A stretch of DNA of 64,000 nt, from contig NZ_CP033367.1 in NCBI RefSeq assembly GCF_013170845.1, positions 6,573,001 to 6,637,000 on the forward strand. The letters are read 5' to 3'. Positions 7,994 to 16,583 of the stretch are shown one piece after another (position 1 is the stretch's first letter; every line of letters starts with the position of its first letter). The DNA is from Mesorhizobium loti R88b (GTDB lineage Bacteria > Pseudomonadota > Alphaproteobacteria > Rhizobiales > Rhizobiaceae). A model generated the notes under the pieces. The model worked only from the letters and a program-made list of their open reading frames with translations, did not search any database and had not been told where the DNA came from. A program made the position numbers and the translations under genes.

Positions 7994-10440
7994 GACGATT
8001 GCTCCTTGGTTGGTTGAGGGAATTGCTGGAGAAGCTCGGCCCCCCAATCGAGGCCGCGGGCGCCGAGGAAGCGAAAGACAAAGCTGTCCTGCCCGTGCTC
8101 GGACAGGACCCTGTCGATCAGGCTTTGCGCGGCTGGACCCGAGGCGCCGCAAAGTGCAAGCGCGATGGGGCCGAGCCCGAGCTCGAAGAGACGGTTGCCG
8201 CAGCGCGACTGCAAATAGTAGTGCCGCTTCGGCGTGGCCCGGGCGATCAGTTCAATCTGCCGGTTGTTGAGACCGAAGCGCTCATAGGCAGTCCGTGCCT
8301 GCGGTTCCACGGCACGATCATTGGGGAGAAAAATGCGCTGTGGGCAGCTCTCGATGATCGCCGGCGCTATTGCAGAGCCGGCGATGTCGGCAAGCGACTG
8401 CGTGGCGAAGATCACCGATACGTTCTTCTTTCGCAGCACCTTCAGCCATTCGCGGATGCGGGCAGCAAAAAGCGGATTGTCGAGATAGACCCAGGCCTCA
8501 TCGAGCATGAGCAGCGTCGGTCGCCCGTCGAACCGCTCCTCAAGGCGATGGAAGAGATAGGTGAGCACAGGCAGCACAGCGCTTTGGCTATGCATCAGCT
8601 CCTCGGTCTCGAAGCACTGCACATCCGACAAGGCCAGCCGATCGTCATCGGCATCGAGCAATCGGCCGAAGGGACCGTCGAGCGTGTAGGGCATTAAGGC
8701 GGACTTCAGTGCATTGGACTGAAGCAGGACCGACAGACCGGTCAGCGTGCGCTCCTGCGCCGGCGCGGTGGCGAGGCTGTTGAGCGCCGACCAGATCGCC
8801 TCCTTCACCTCCGGCGTGAGGGTGACGTTCTCATGGGCAATCAGGCCGGCGATCCATTCAGCTGCCCAGCTGCGCCTACCCTGATCACCGATATTGCGCA
8901 GTGGCTGGAAGGCAAGCGCACCGTCCGAACCCAAGACATGATGCTCTCCACCCATGGCGAGCGTTGCCGCGCGCGCCGAATTGCCTTTGTCGAAGACATA
9001 GACCTGCGCGCCGGCATAGCGACGAAACTGCAGGGCGATCAGGGCAAGCAGCACCGATTTTCCGGCGCCGGTCGGTCCAACGATCAGCATGTGGCCGACA
9101 TCTTCGACATGAGAAGAAAGCCGGAACGGAGTCGACCCGCTGGTTTCGGCGATGAGGAGCGGCGGGGCCTCTCGTCCAGTGACTTCAGCCAGATGCTCGT
9201 TCGCCGCAGGACCGGCCCACACCGAGGAAAGCGGCATGAGATGGGCAAGGTTCAGCGTGTGAACGAGCGGCTGACGAACGTTGGCATAGACATGACCCGG
9301 CAGCGAGCCGAGCCAGGCTTCGACCGCATTGACGCTTTCGCGGATGGTGGTGAACCCGAGCCCATTGATGATGCGCTCGACCGCGCGAAGTTTCTCAGCG
9401 GCGGCTTGGCGATCCTCGTCCCATACCGTCACCGTTGCAGTGAGATACCCGAAGCCGACATGATCGCCGCCCAACGCCTGAAGTGCTTCATCGGCGTCGA
9501 GCGCCTTATTGTCGGCGTCGCTGTCGACGAGCGGAACGGGTTCGTTGCTTACAACCTCGCGCAGGATTGCGACGATCGATTTGCGCTTGGCAAACCACTG
9601 CCGGCGCAAGCGGGTCAGCGTCTTGGTGGCCTCGGTCTTGTCGAGCGGAATGAAGCGCGTCATCCAGCGATAGGCGAAATCCTGATGATTGAGGGCATCG
9701 AGGATTCCGGGCCGGGTGAGGTTCGGAAAGCCGAGGATGGTAAGTGTGCGAAGATGTTGCTCACCCAGCATCGGCTCCAAGCCGCCGGTAAGCGGCACAT
9801 CGACCAGGATGCCGTCCAGATACATTGGCGTTTCCGGCACGGCGACCGGATGGCGGCGGGTCGAGATCGTGTCGTGCAGGTATGTCAGCGTCTCGGCGTC
9901 ATCGAGCGGACGCACTTCGGGCATGAAGCCCGACAGAAGATCCAGCACACGGTCGGTCTCGTCACGGAACCGCGCCATCTCCTGGCGCCAGTCTCTTTCG
10001 CCTTCTGAATGATGCGAGTCGACGAGCGCGCTTTCCGCCCGCGCCTGGGCGTCCGGTGGCGGCATGGACAGCAAGGTCAGGTGATAGCGGCTCTCGAAAT
10101 GCGCGACCTTGCCTTCGAAGGCAGCACGCCGTTCTTCATCAACCAGCCATGACGCCGCGTCCGGGAAACGCGAGGACGGATAGCCCAGCGCTTCGATGCG
10201 CTCGGCCTCGAAAAACAATGTCCAGCCGGAGCCAAGGCGTCTAAGCGCATTGTTGGCCCGGGCGCAGATGCCGAGGAGTTCGGCTTCGGTCGAGCTTTCC
10301 AGATCGGGCCCGCGAAACCGAAGAGTCCGCTGAACGCTGCCGTCCTTGTTGAGCACGATGCCGGGCGCCACCAGTGCTGCCCAGGGCAGATGGTCGGCAA
10401 GCCGGTCGGCCCTGCCGCGATATTCCGAAAGGTTCAGCAT
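7990..10440 (-). CDS. trbE: Conjugal transfer ATPase TrbE (VirB4-like)
   Basis: Cytoplasmic ATPase that powers assembly of the transfer apparatus. The 816-residue product has the VirB4/TrbE N-terminal region (MLNLSEYRGRADRLADHLPW), a Walker A motif (VGPTGAGKSVLLAL) near residue 450 and a Walker B motif (PTLLMLDEAWVYLDN), then the conserved FATQSLADI segment. The ATG at 10440 overlaps the end of trbD by seven bases. A second methionine three codons upstream is possible. Confidence 0.95.
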   Translation of the reverse strand: MLNLSEYRGRADRLADHLPWAALVAPGIVLNKDGSVQRTLRFRGPDLESSTEAELLGICARANNALRRLGSGWTLFFEAERIEALGYPSSRFPDAASWLVDEERRAAFEGKVAHFESRYHLTLLSMPPPDAQARAESALVDSHHSEGERDWRQEMARFRDETDRVLDLLSGFMPEVRPLDDAETLTYLHDTISTRRHPVAVPETPMYLDGILVDVPLTGGLEPMLGEQHLRTLTILGFPNLTRPGILDALNHQDFAYRWMTRFIPLDKTEATKTLTRLRRQWFAKRKSIVAILREVVSNEPVPLVDSDADNKALDADEALQALGGDHVGFGYLTATVTVWDEDRQAAAEKLRAVERIINGLGFTTIRESVNAVEAWLGSLPGHVYANVRQPLVHTLNLAHLMPLSSVWAGPAANEHLAEVTGREAPPLLIAETSGSTPFRLSSHVEDVGHMLIVGPTGAGKSVLLALIALQFRRYAGAQVYVFDKGNSARAATLAMGGEHHVLGSDGALAFQPLRNIGDQGRRSWAAEWIAGLIAHENVTLTPEVKEAIWSALNSLATAPAQERTLTGLSVLLQSNALKSALMPYTLDGPFGRLLDADDDRLALSDVQCFETEELMHSQSAVLPVLTYLFHRLEERFDGRPTLLMLDEAWVYLDNPLFAARIREWLKVLRKKNVSVIFATQSLADIAGSAIAPAIIESCPQRIFLPNDRAVEPQARTAYERFGLNNRQIELIARATPKRHYYLQSRCGNRLFELGLGPIALALCGASGPAAQSLIDRVLSEHGQDSFVFRFLGARGLDWGAELLQQFPQPTKEQSS

Positions 10441-10706
10441 GCGAGCCATCCCCTCAGGCGAAGGTGACGGACAAGCACGCTGGCAAAGTCGGGATCGCGC
10501 CTTGCGGCAAAGACCGCGAGCGTGTGGCCGCCAAGCCAGAGCACTAGCCCGGCAATCCATTGCTGCAAGCCTAGTCCGATGGCCGCAGCCACCGTGCCGT
10601 TGAGGATCGCCACCGCCCGCGGCGCGCCGCCCAGCAGGATCGGTTCAGTCAATGCCCGGTGAACGGGAACCTCGAAGCCCTCGATATGTTGCACTCCGGC
10701 GGTCAT
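10434..10706 (-). CDS. trbD: Conjugal transfer protein TrbD (VirB3-like)
   Basis: Small inner-membrane protein of 90 residues, VirB3-like. It begins with a short polar segment (EGFEVPVHRALTEPILLGGAPR, the family signature) and then has two hydrophobic helices (AVAILNGTVAAAIGLGL and IAGLVLWLGGHTLAVF). Its start shares one base with the trbC stop (TGATG), and its end overlaps trbE. Confidence 0.9.
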   Translation of the reverse strand: MTAGVQHIEGFEVPVHRALTEPILLGGAPRAVAILNGTVAAAIGLGLQQWIAGLVLWLGGHTLAVFAARRDPDFASVLVRHLRLRGWLAC

Positions 10707-11014
10707 CAGACGAGCGCCCCGCCGCCGAAGGAGAAGAACGAGAGGAAGAAGCTCGATGCGGCGAAGGCGATCGACAGGCCGAAGACGATCTGAATCAGCC
10801 GGCGGAAACCGCCTGCAGTATCGCCGAAGGCAAGGGTCAGGCCGGTGGTGATGATGATGATCACCGCGACGATTTTGGCGACCGGTCCCTGCACCGATTC
10901 CAGGATCTGCTGCAGCGGCTGTTCCCAAGGCATGCCGGAGCCGGCAGCGTGCGCCGGAACTGTGAGAAGAAACGCGAGCGCGGCAAACGAAAGAAAGCGG
11001 AGCTTCTTGCGCAT
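10706..11014 (-). CDS. trbC: Conjugal transfer pilin TrbC (VirB2-like)
   Basis: Pilin precursor of 102 residues. It has an N-terminal signal peptide (LRFLSFAALAFLLTVPAHAAG) and two strongly hydrophobic segments separated by a short polar loop, the VirB2/TrbC pilin layout. The N-terminal mature part GMPWEQPLQQILESVQGPVAK is typical of TrbC. It lies 11 bases after trbB. Confidence 0.92.
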   Translation of the reverse strand: MRKKLRFLSFAALAFLLTVPAHAAGSGMPWEQPLQQILESVQGPVAKIVAVIIIITTGLTLAFGDTAGGFRRLIQIVFGLSIAFAASSFFLSFFSFGGGALV

Positions 11015-11025
11015 AAGGGGGCCTT

Positions 11026-11994
11026 TCAGAGTTGCTGGAGTTGCGGAGGCGTGAGTGGGGAGACGGCGTAGTCGCCGCTGCCGTCGAGACCTGTGACCTC
11101 AGCGATTGCATCGATGCGGCGCGACGAGCCGCGCCCCGCGATGAAGACGATGAGATCGATGGCATCGGCGATGAGGCGGCGCGGCACGGTGACGACAGCT
11201 TCCTGTGCAAGCTGCTCGATGCGATAGAGGGCAGAGCGCGCCGAATTGGCATGAACCGTGGCGATGCCGCCGGGGTGCCCGGTGTTCCATGCCTTGAGCA
11301 TGTCCAGCGCTTCCGCGCCCCTGACTTCACCGACGATGATGCGGTCGGGGCGGAGCCGGAGCGTCGAGCGCACGAGATCGGCGAGTGTGACCGAGCCCCG
11401 CCTGGTTCTCAGGGCAACGCAGTCCTTTGCTGCGCATTGCAGTTCGCGGGTGTCCTCGATGAGGATCACTCGCTCGTCGCATTCGGCGACTTCGGCCAGC
11501 AGCGCATTGGCAAGCGTCGTCTTACCCGACGACGTGCCTCCGGCGACAAGGATGTTGCGCCGTTCTCGGACTGCCTTTATCAACGCATCGGCCTGCAGCG
11601 GCAACATGATGCGATCGGCAACATAGTTGGCCAGCGTGTAGAGCTTTGCGGCTGGTTTGCGGATGGCAAAGCAAGGCGCCAGCACGACAGGCGGCAGCAG
11701 TCCCTCGAAGCGTTCGCCCGACGGCAATTCGGCGCTGACAATCGGATTGTCCGCATGCGCCTCGGCACGCACGTGGGAAGCGACCAGGCGGATGATGCGT
11801 TCCGCCTCGGAAGGATGCATATGCACGGCCGTATCGATTCGGCCTTCTCCCAGCCGGTCGAGCCGCAGCGCGCCATCGGGATTGACCATCACCTCGATGA
11901 CCAATGGATCGGCCAGCGCCTCAGTGATCGTCGGACCCATGGCGGTGCGCAGCATGGCGCGGCGTCGGTGGTCGGCCTCTGGATGAGCGCTCAT
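11026..11994 (-). CDS. trbB: Conjugal transfer ATPase TrbB (VirB11-like)
   Basis: Hexameric traffic ATPase of the secretion-ATPase superfamily. The 322-residue product has a Walker A motif AGGTSSGKTTLAN near residue 150, an Asp-box (VILIEDTREL), a Walker B region (RPDRIIVGEVRGAEALDML) and a His-box (HPGGIATVHANSA). Its start overlaps the copG-like gene in an ATGA junction. Confidence 0.95.
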   Translation of the reverse strand: MSAHPEADHRRRAMLRTAMGPTITEALADPLVIEVMVNPDGALRLDRLGEGRIDTAVHMHPSEAERIIRLVASHVRAEAHADNPIVSAELPSGERFEGLLPPVVLAPCFAIRKPAAKLYTLANYVADRIMLPLQADALIKAVRERRNILVAGGTSSGKTTLANALLAEVAECDERVILIEDTRELQCAAKDCVALRTRRGSVTLADLVRSTLRLRPDRIIVGEVRGAEALDMLKAWNTGHPGGIATVHANSARSALYRIEQLAQEAVVTVPRRLIADAIDLIVFIAGRGSSRRIDAIAEVTGLDGSGDYAVSPLTPPQLQQL

Positions 11995-12404
11995 CCTTCC
12001 CCTCCTCCGCCATTGTCTTTGCCAAGCGAGCGTTTCCCCGATGCGATCTGGCGACCGACCTGCTCGACGAATTTGTCGAAACGCTCCTGAGCAATCGCCT
12101 GTGTCGCCTTGTCCGGAACAGGCGTGTGGGCATGAAGCGTGATCGAAAAGCGGATGAAGAGCGCCAAGCTTTCCAATGTCATGTCGACATCGCGCCTGAC
12201 GTGACTGAGGTCGCGGGAAAGACGGTCCAGCCTCATGCCATAGCGCCGATCGAGTTCATTCTCGCCACGCCGCTCGATGAAAGCTTCTACGGCCTTCGCG
12301 ACGACCGCGGATTTTGTGGTCGAGGGATCGCGGCTGAGGTTGTCCAGCTTCTCGCTCAATTCCGGTTCGAGCAGAAACTGGTGACGAATGCGGTGGGGCT
12401 TCAT
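11991..12404 (-). CDS. CopG-family ribbon-helix-helix protein of the transfer operon
   Basis: A 137-residue protein whose first 50 residues (RIRHQFLLEPELSEKLDNLS, then TKSAVVAKAVEAFIERR) form a ribbon-helix-helix domain of the CopG type. The remainder is a helical region with a glycine-rich tail. The position between traG and trbB is usual for rhizobial integrative conjugative elements. It may autoregulate the operon or bind near a transfer origin; neither is shown by the sequence. It begins 118 bases after the traG stop. Confidence 0.85.
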   Translation of the reverse strand: MKPHRIRHQFLLEPELSEKLDNLSRDPSTTKSAVVAKAVEAFIERRGENELDRRYGMRLDRLSRDLSHVRRDVDMTLESLALFIRFSITLHAHTPVPDKATQAIAQERFDKFVEQVGRQIASGKRSLGKDNGGGGEG

Positions 12405-12522
12405 GCGCTTGTTCCAACTGGCCGGCGCTGGCGGGCCGGCGGCGGAACAAGCATTATCGAGATGCCCAAAATTGCTTACGGCCGTTATCTACGCTGAGAT
12501 ACGCCCGAGCTGCGGAAAGCGT

Positions 12523-14553
12523 TCAGAAGCCGGGGACGATATCCTTATCATCGCCCCTTCCCTCGTTGATGCCATAGGCACCTGCGACGGTGGAGATCCG
12601 GTCCATGACGCGCTTGTCCGCCATCGCCTCGCTATCATCGTCTGCGGGTCTGGACAGATCGTCCTGGTCCGGTTCCTGGGTGACGGCGGTATGTTCTTCG
12701 GGTAGGCCAGGATGGCGCTGCTGCTGAACACCTCCCTCGTCCGCAAGCGCGGCGCCAGCGCTTTCATCGTCGGACGCAAGACGACGGTCGACGCCGCGTA
12801 CTTGCCCAGTCCAATCGTCCGGCCGCGACATCGGGCAGTCCGCGTAGGGTCCGTCGCGCAACACCGGCGAAGGCAGCACCCGCTCGGTGAAATTGTGATC
12901 CTCATAGTATCGCAGCTTTTTGGCCCGGATGGGGGGCAATCCCGAAACCAGCACCAGTTCGTCCGCGGGCGGCAATTGCATCACCTCGCCCGGTGTCAGC
13001 AGCGGGCGGGCGGTTTCCTGGCGGCTCACCATGACATGCGAGAGCCAAGGTGCCAGCCGGTGGCCCGCATAGTTGCGCATGGATCTGAGTTCCGTGGCCG
13101 TGCCAAGCGCGTCCGAGATTCGCTTGGCCGTGCGCTCATCATTGGAGGAAAAGGCAATTCGCAAATGGCAGTTGTCCAGAATGGCGTTGTTGTCGCCATA
13201 CGCTTTGGAGATCTGGTTCAACGATTGCGCGATCAAGTAGGCACGAATTCCGTAACCGGCCATAAACGCGAGCGCGGTCTCAAAGAAGTCGAGGCGACCG
13301 AGCGCCGGAAACTCATCCAGCATCATGAGCAGTTGATGCTTGCGGCTCTTCTTTGGGTCACCCTCGAGGCGCTCCGTCAGCCGCCTGCCGATCTGGTTCA
13401 GGATCAGTCGCACCAAGGGCTTGGTGCGCGAGATGTCCGATGGCGGCACGACCAGATAGAGCGACATCGGCCACTCCGCATCCATCAGATCGGCAATGCG
13501 CCAGTCGCAGTCCGATGTTACCGCCGCCACGGTCGGATCACGGTAGAGGCCGAGAAAAGACATGGCGGTCGAGAGGACGCCTGAACGTTCGTTCTCCGAT
13601 TTGTTCAACACCTCTCGTGCCGCCGAGGCCACGACGGGATGGACCTGAGGCTTATTGGCCGCGCCGAGATGGTTGGTCGTCATCATTCGCCGCAAAGTCG
13701 CGGCAAACGAGCGTTGCGGGTCCGACAGAAAGGTGGCGACGCGGGCAAGAGTCTTTTCCTCTTCGGCGTAGAGCACGTGCAAGATAGCGCCGACCAGGAG
13801 TGAATGACTGGTCTTCTCCCAATGATTCCGCCGCTCCAGCGCGCCTTCCGGATCGACTAGAATGTCGGCGATGTTTTGGACATCGCGAATCTCGTCCGAA
13901 CCTTTGCGTACCTCCAGCAGCGGGTTGTAGCGGGCCGATCGCGGATCAGTCGGATTGAACAAAAGGCAATGCGAGAACCTCGACCGCCAGCCGGAGCTCA
14001 GCTGCCAGTTCTCGCCTTTGATGTCGTGAATGACGGCCGAGCCGGACCAGGAGAGAAGGGTTGGGACAACCAGTCCGACGCCCTTGCCGGAACGTGTCGG
14101 CGCAAAGGCCATGACGTGCTCAGGCCCGTCATGACGCAGATACCGGTCCTTCAGTTTGCCGAGGAAGACGCCTGCCGGCTGAAACAGCCCTGCTTTCTCG
14201 ATCTCCCGCGTCGCCGCCCATCGAGAGGAGCCATAGGTGGTGACCAAGCCGCGCTGGCGCGCGCGCCAGAGGGAACCAGCGATCGCAGCGGCACAGCCCA
14301 TGAATCCACTGGTGCCCGCAAGCATGCCCGCCTTGTCGAATACCTCGGGCGCATAGGCATCGAATTGGAACCACCATTCCAACAGTTTCCACGGCTCGTA
14401 GATCGGCCAGCCAGCCGCGACAAACCATGGCGCGCCGAGTTGTTCCTGAAAGGCTAGCATATGAGCGCACCATTGCGTGGCAGCCCACACGCCGAGGAGA
14501 ACGATGGCGAACACAATGGCGATCTGCCCAATCAGAAGCTTCGTGGGCGTCAC
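12523..14553 (-). CDS. traG: Conjugative coupling protein TraG (VirD4 superfamily)
   Basis: Inner-membrane ATPase that brings the relaxase-DNA complex to the Trb channel. The 676-residue product has two N-terminal membrane helices (LIGQIAIVFAIVLLGVWAA and GTSGFMGCAAAIAGSLW), a Walker A motif (FAPTRSGKGVGLVVPTLL), a Walker B motif (QLLMMLDEFPALGRL) and AYLIAQSLNQI. The C-terminal 100 residues are acidic and variable. The start is taken as GTG at 14553: homology begins at VTPTKLLIG and GGAG stands seven bases upstream. No relaxase gene is visible in the window, so the cognate substrate must lie elsewhere. First gene of the operon. Confidence 0.93.
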   Translation of the reverse strand: MTPTKLLIGQIAIVFAIVLLGVWAATQWCAHMLAFQEQLGAPWFVAAGWPIYEPWKLLEWWFQFDAYAPEVFDKAGMLAGTSGFMGCAAAIAGSLWRARQRGLVTTYGSSRWAATREIEKAGLFQPAGVFLGKLKDRYLRHDGPEHVMAFAPTRSGKGVGLVVPTLLSWSGSAVIHDIKGENWQLSSGWRSRFSHCLLFNPTDPRSARYNPLLEVRKGSDEIRDVQNIADILVDPEGALERRNHWEKTSHSLLVGAILHVLYAEEEKTLARVATFLSDPQRSFAATLRRMMTTNHLGAANKPQVHPVVASAAREVLNKSENERSGVLSTAMSFLGLYRDPTVAAVTSDCDWRIADLMDAEWPMSLYLVVPPSDISRTKPLVRLILNQIGRRLTERLEGDPKKSRKHQLLMMLDEFPALGRLDFFETALAFMAGYGIRAYLIAQSLNQISKAYGDNNAILDNCHLRIAFSSNDERTAKRISDALGTATELRSMRNYAGHRLAPWLSHVMVSRQETARPLLTPGEVMQLPPADELVLVSGLPPIRAKKLRYYEDHNFTERVLPSPVLRDGPYADCPMSRPDDWTGQVRGVDRRLASDDESAGAALADEGGVQQQRHPGLPEEHTAVTQEPDQDDLSRPADDDSEAMADKRVMDRISTVAGAYGINEGRGDDKDIVPGF

Positions 14554-15214
14554 TGGCTTGCTCCGCTGTTCTGGAGAGATGGATCGAGCATCGCCCGGGA
14601 CGGCCGGAACAGGAATGCGCCCTATGTACGACTTGGTGCGATGAGAGGCTGTTTGGCGCGCCGTTGCTCTCCTTCGAGGTGTATCAATATTCGCGCATTC
14701 CCGAGGACTGCTATGTCGGAGGGGACTCATATCGTTCGTGCCTATCGTGAGCACGTGGTCGGGGAGCTGGCGGTGGCATGCGGGCAAGCCGCTGAGGAAA
14801 TTCGTAACATCGAGTCCGGTCTGAGGTACAACAAGCCTATCGAGATCGGATCGCGAGGTAGCCCTGCCCGCCATGGGAATTCCTCAGGCGAGTACCGACA
14901 TATTGGGCGCTGCCTTATAAGTGGAAGGCGCCTTCCCGTTGCCTCTATCGCAGATAAGTTACCTTCCGGCCTTCGCGCTGGGTTTCCCAGCTGGACTGCG
15001 TTTCAGTCTCAATTCGCTGTGCTTCTCGTGAGCCAGACACCATTTCTCGGACTGTGAATTGACGACATTCATTGTTCGACAAGCCCTCGCCGGCGATCTG
15101 TTGGGCAGAGGCGGCTATCACCCCGGCCGTGGCACATCCGCGCGCTGCAGAACCTCGATGAGCCGCCTGCTCAAACGCCCAGGCGGGTGCAAAGATCCAC
15201 AGACGCGTTCCGCC
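14554..15214. other. Upstream region of the traG-trb operon
   Basis: About 660 bases without a supportable gene. It should contain the promoter of traG-trb, but no lux/tra-type box (CTG-N10-CAG) or sigma-54 site was recognised by eye. Confidence 0.45.
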
Positions 15215-15604
15215 CTAGTTGCGAAGCATATGACCGGCATTTCGCAACGCGCCTAGGAAGAGGCCGGCATGGTGAGTGACATCGATTTTGGCCTGCATTG
15301 ATACCGGCATGTTGGTCCAATTCTCCAACGGTGCAATGAAGCGGGAGAAGGTACCGTCGACGACGCAGTAGCGGCTAATAAGGCCTTGTCTGTCCAACGT
15401 CACCACACCAATCTGCCCACCTCGATATCGGATGGCTGCGAGCCGTTGGACCTCGGCGTCATCATCGATCCGCACATCGAAAAGCAGGTTTCCGCGGCTC
15501 CTCGCGGCTATCTCCGCCGCTTTGTCATTGAAGCTCAAGCAGAGTGAGCGGACGCTTTCCACTGCCATCTGGAAAACCAACAAATCCAGTTCATTCACGG
15601 CCAT
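15215..15604 (-). CDS. Hypothetical protein
   Basis: A 129-residue frame (start MAVNELDLLVFQ) with balanced composition and no low-complexity bias, so it may be a real small gene. It could also be read from a GTG at 15646. It shows a helical N-terminal half and a beta-rich middle (GNLLFDVRIDDDAEVQRLAAIRY is strand-like with regular charge alternation). No family, signal peptide or membrane segment is recognised, and no strong ribosome site precedes it. It stands alone in relic-rich DNA. Confidence 0.4.
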   Translation of the reverse strand: MAVNELDLLVFQMAVESVRSLCLSFNDKAAEIAARSRGNLLFDVRIDDDAEVQRLAAIRYRGGQIGVVTLDRQGLISRYCVVDGTFSRFIAPLENWTNMPVSMQAKIDVTHHAGLFLGALRNAGHMLRN

Positions 15605-16169
15605 GTGGGCAGTTGAGCCAATAAATGGATGATTGCAATGTCGCACACGGCTTGTTCACAGGTGTCGGCGACTGATCGTTCGTGGCTTTCTGTCCGCTGC
15701 CGGCGATGGAATATTTGAAGGACGGCGGGTCCCGTATTTCCTGTCGCGTTGGCAACCGCGGCGGCCACCTGCCGGGCGGCAGCGGCAGAGATAATGTCAT
15801 AGACAGGTGGAAGCGTGGGCTTTCTGCCCTTCAATAGTTCCCTGACCCTACAGATTTGCACGCGCGGCCGCAGCTTGCCGCCCGCCTCAACGGATTCGGC
15901 TTCTCTGGCAGCACGTTCCATTGCTGCGGTCGCCTTGTTGAGCGTCACCAGAACGCCAAGCTTCGTGGCTGGCAAGATCGCCAACTCGCTCAAGCTCACG
16001 ACCTCTATTCGATGGACGGGCACGGCCGTGCATCGCCGCGGCAGGGGACAACATCGTCGTGACCGACCCTCAAGCCCTATATCGTGTCGGCGGGATCGTT
16101 CACCAGGAACGGCGAGATCGCCGTGGAGGGCAAGCCCTTCCACATCGTGGCCGTCGGCGGGAGCGGCAA
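15605..16169. other. Interval with an open minus-strand frame of uncertain status
   Basis: On the minus strand a frame stays open from about 16338 to 15595. Its part below about 16000 (LSELAILPATKLGVLVTLNKATAAMERAA, KGRKPTLPPVYDI) reads like genuine protein, but no start or family is clear. It may be a gene remnant cut by the zinT relic at its 5' side. Confidence 0.35.
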
Positions 16170-16565
16170 GATCCACGATCAAGCAGCTGAGAAAGATCAC
16201 GCATATAGCCACGATCCCGCGGTCCAGCCGATCTACATTTGAGGACGACCAGATCAAGCAGCGCGCCCTGTCGAATTTGGGTCCGGGATTGGCAGTTGGT
16301 CTATCCCTTCCTGACCATGGAACGCTCGATCCAGTCATGGCTTATAAGGCGGAGAGCGGCGACCAGAGCGCAGATGAGTACGCGCTACGAGATCGGCTAT
16401 CGCACCAATTCGAGCGGATCACGATCGATGGCGACACCGTGGCTTTCTTCGAGGGCGGGAAGCCGCTTGAGGCCTGCTACGCCGGCGACGGCTGTGAAAT
16501 CCTGACCTCGAAGAAAGGAAACCGCATGGGCGTCAAATTTCGCTTCGGCGTCGCCTTGGCCTCCT
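16170..16565 (+). pseudogene. zinT: Broken zinT-like zinc-binding protein gene
   Basis: Fragments of ZinT (periplasmic zinc-binding protein) are spread over different plus-strand frames. A histidine-bearing lead (DHAYSHDPAVQPIY) runs into a stop. FEDDQIKQRALSN then appears in another frame, WQLVYPFLT in a third, GTLDPVMAYKAESGDQSADEY next, YEIGYRTN out of frame again, and finally ERITIDGDTVAFFEGGKPLEA through KKGNR. The usual C-terminal quarter after KKGNRGVRF is missing. Several compensating frameshifts, an in-frame stop and the truncation mark it as a pseudogene. Codons upstream to about 16070 stay open in the same frame as the histidine lead but are not recognised. Confidence 0.75.
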
Positions 16566-16583
16566 CACACTTGTTTGGCTGAC

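Noticed and set aside
8833..10008. Plus-strand frame of 391 codons opposite trbE
   Set aside because: trbE on the minus strand has Walker motifs and operon overlaps. The plus frame has no recognisable domain.
12712..13584. Plus-strand frame of 290 codons opposite traG
   Set aside because: Shadow of traG with no start signal or domain.
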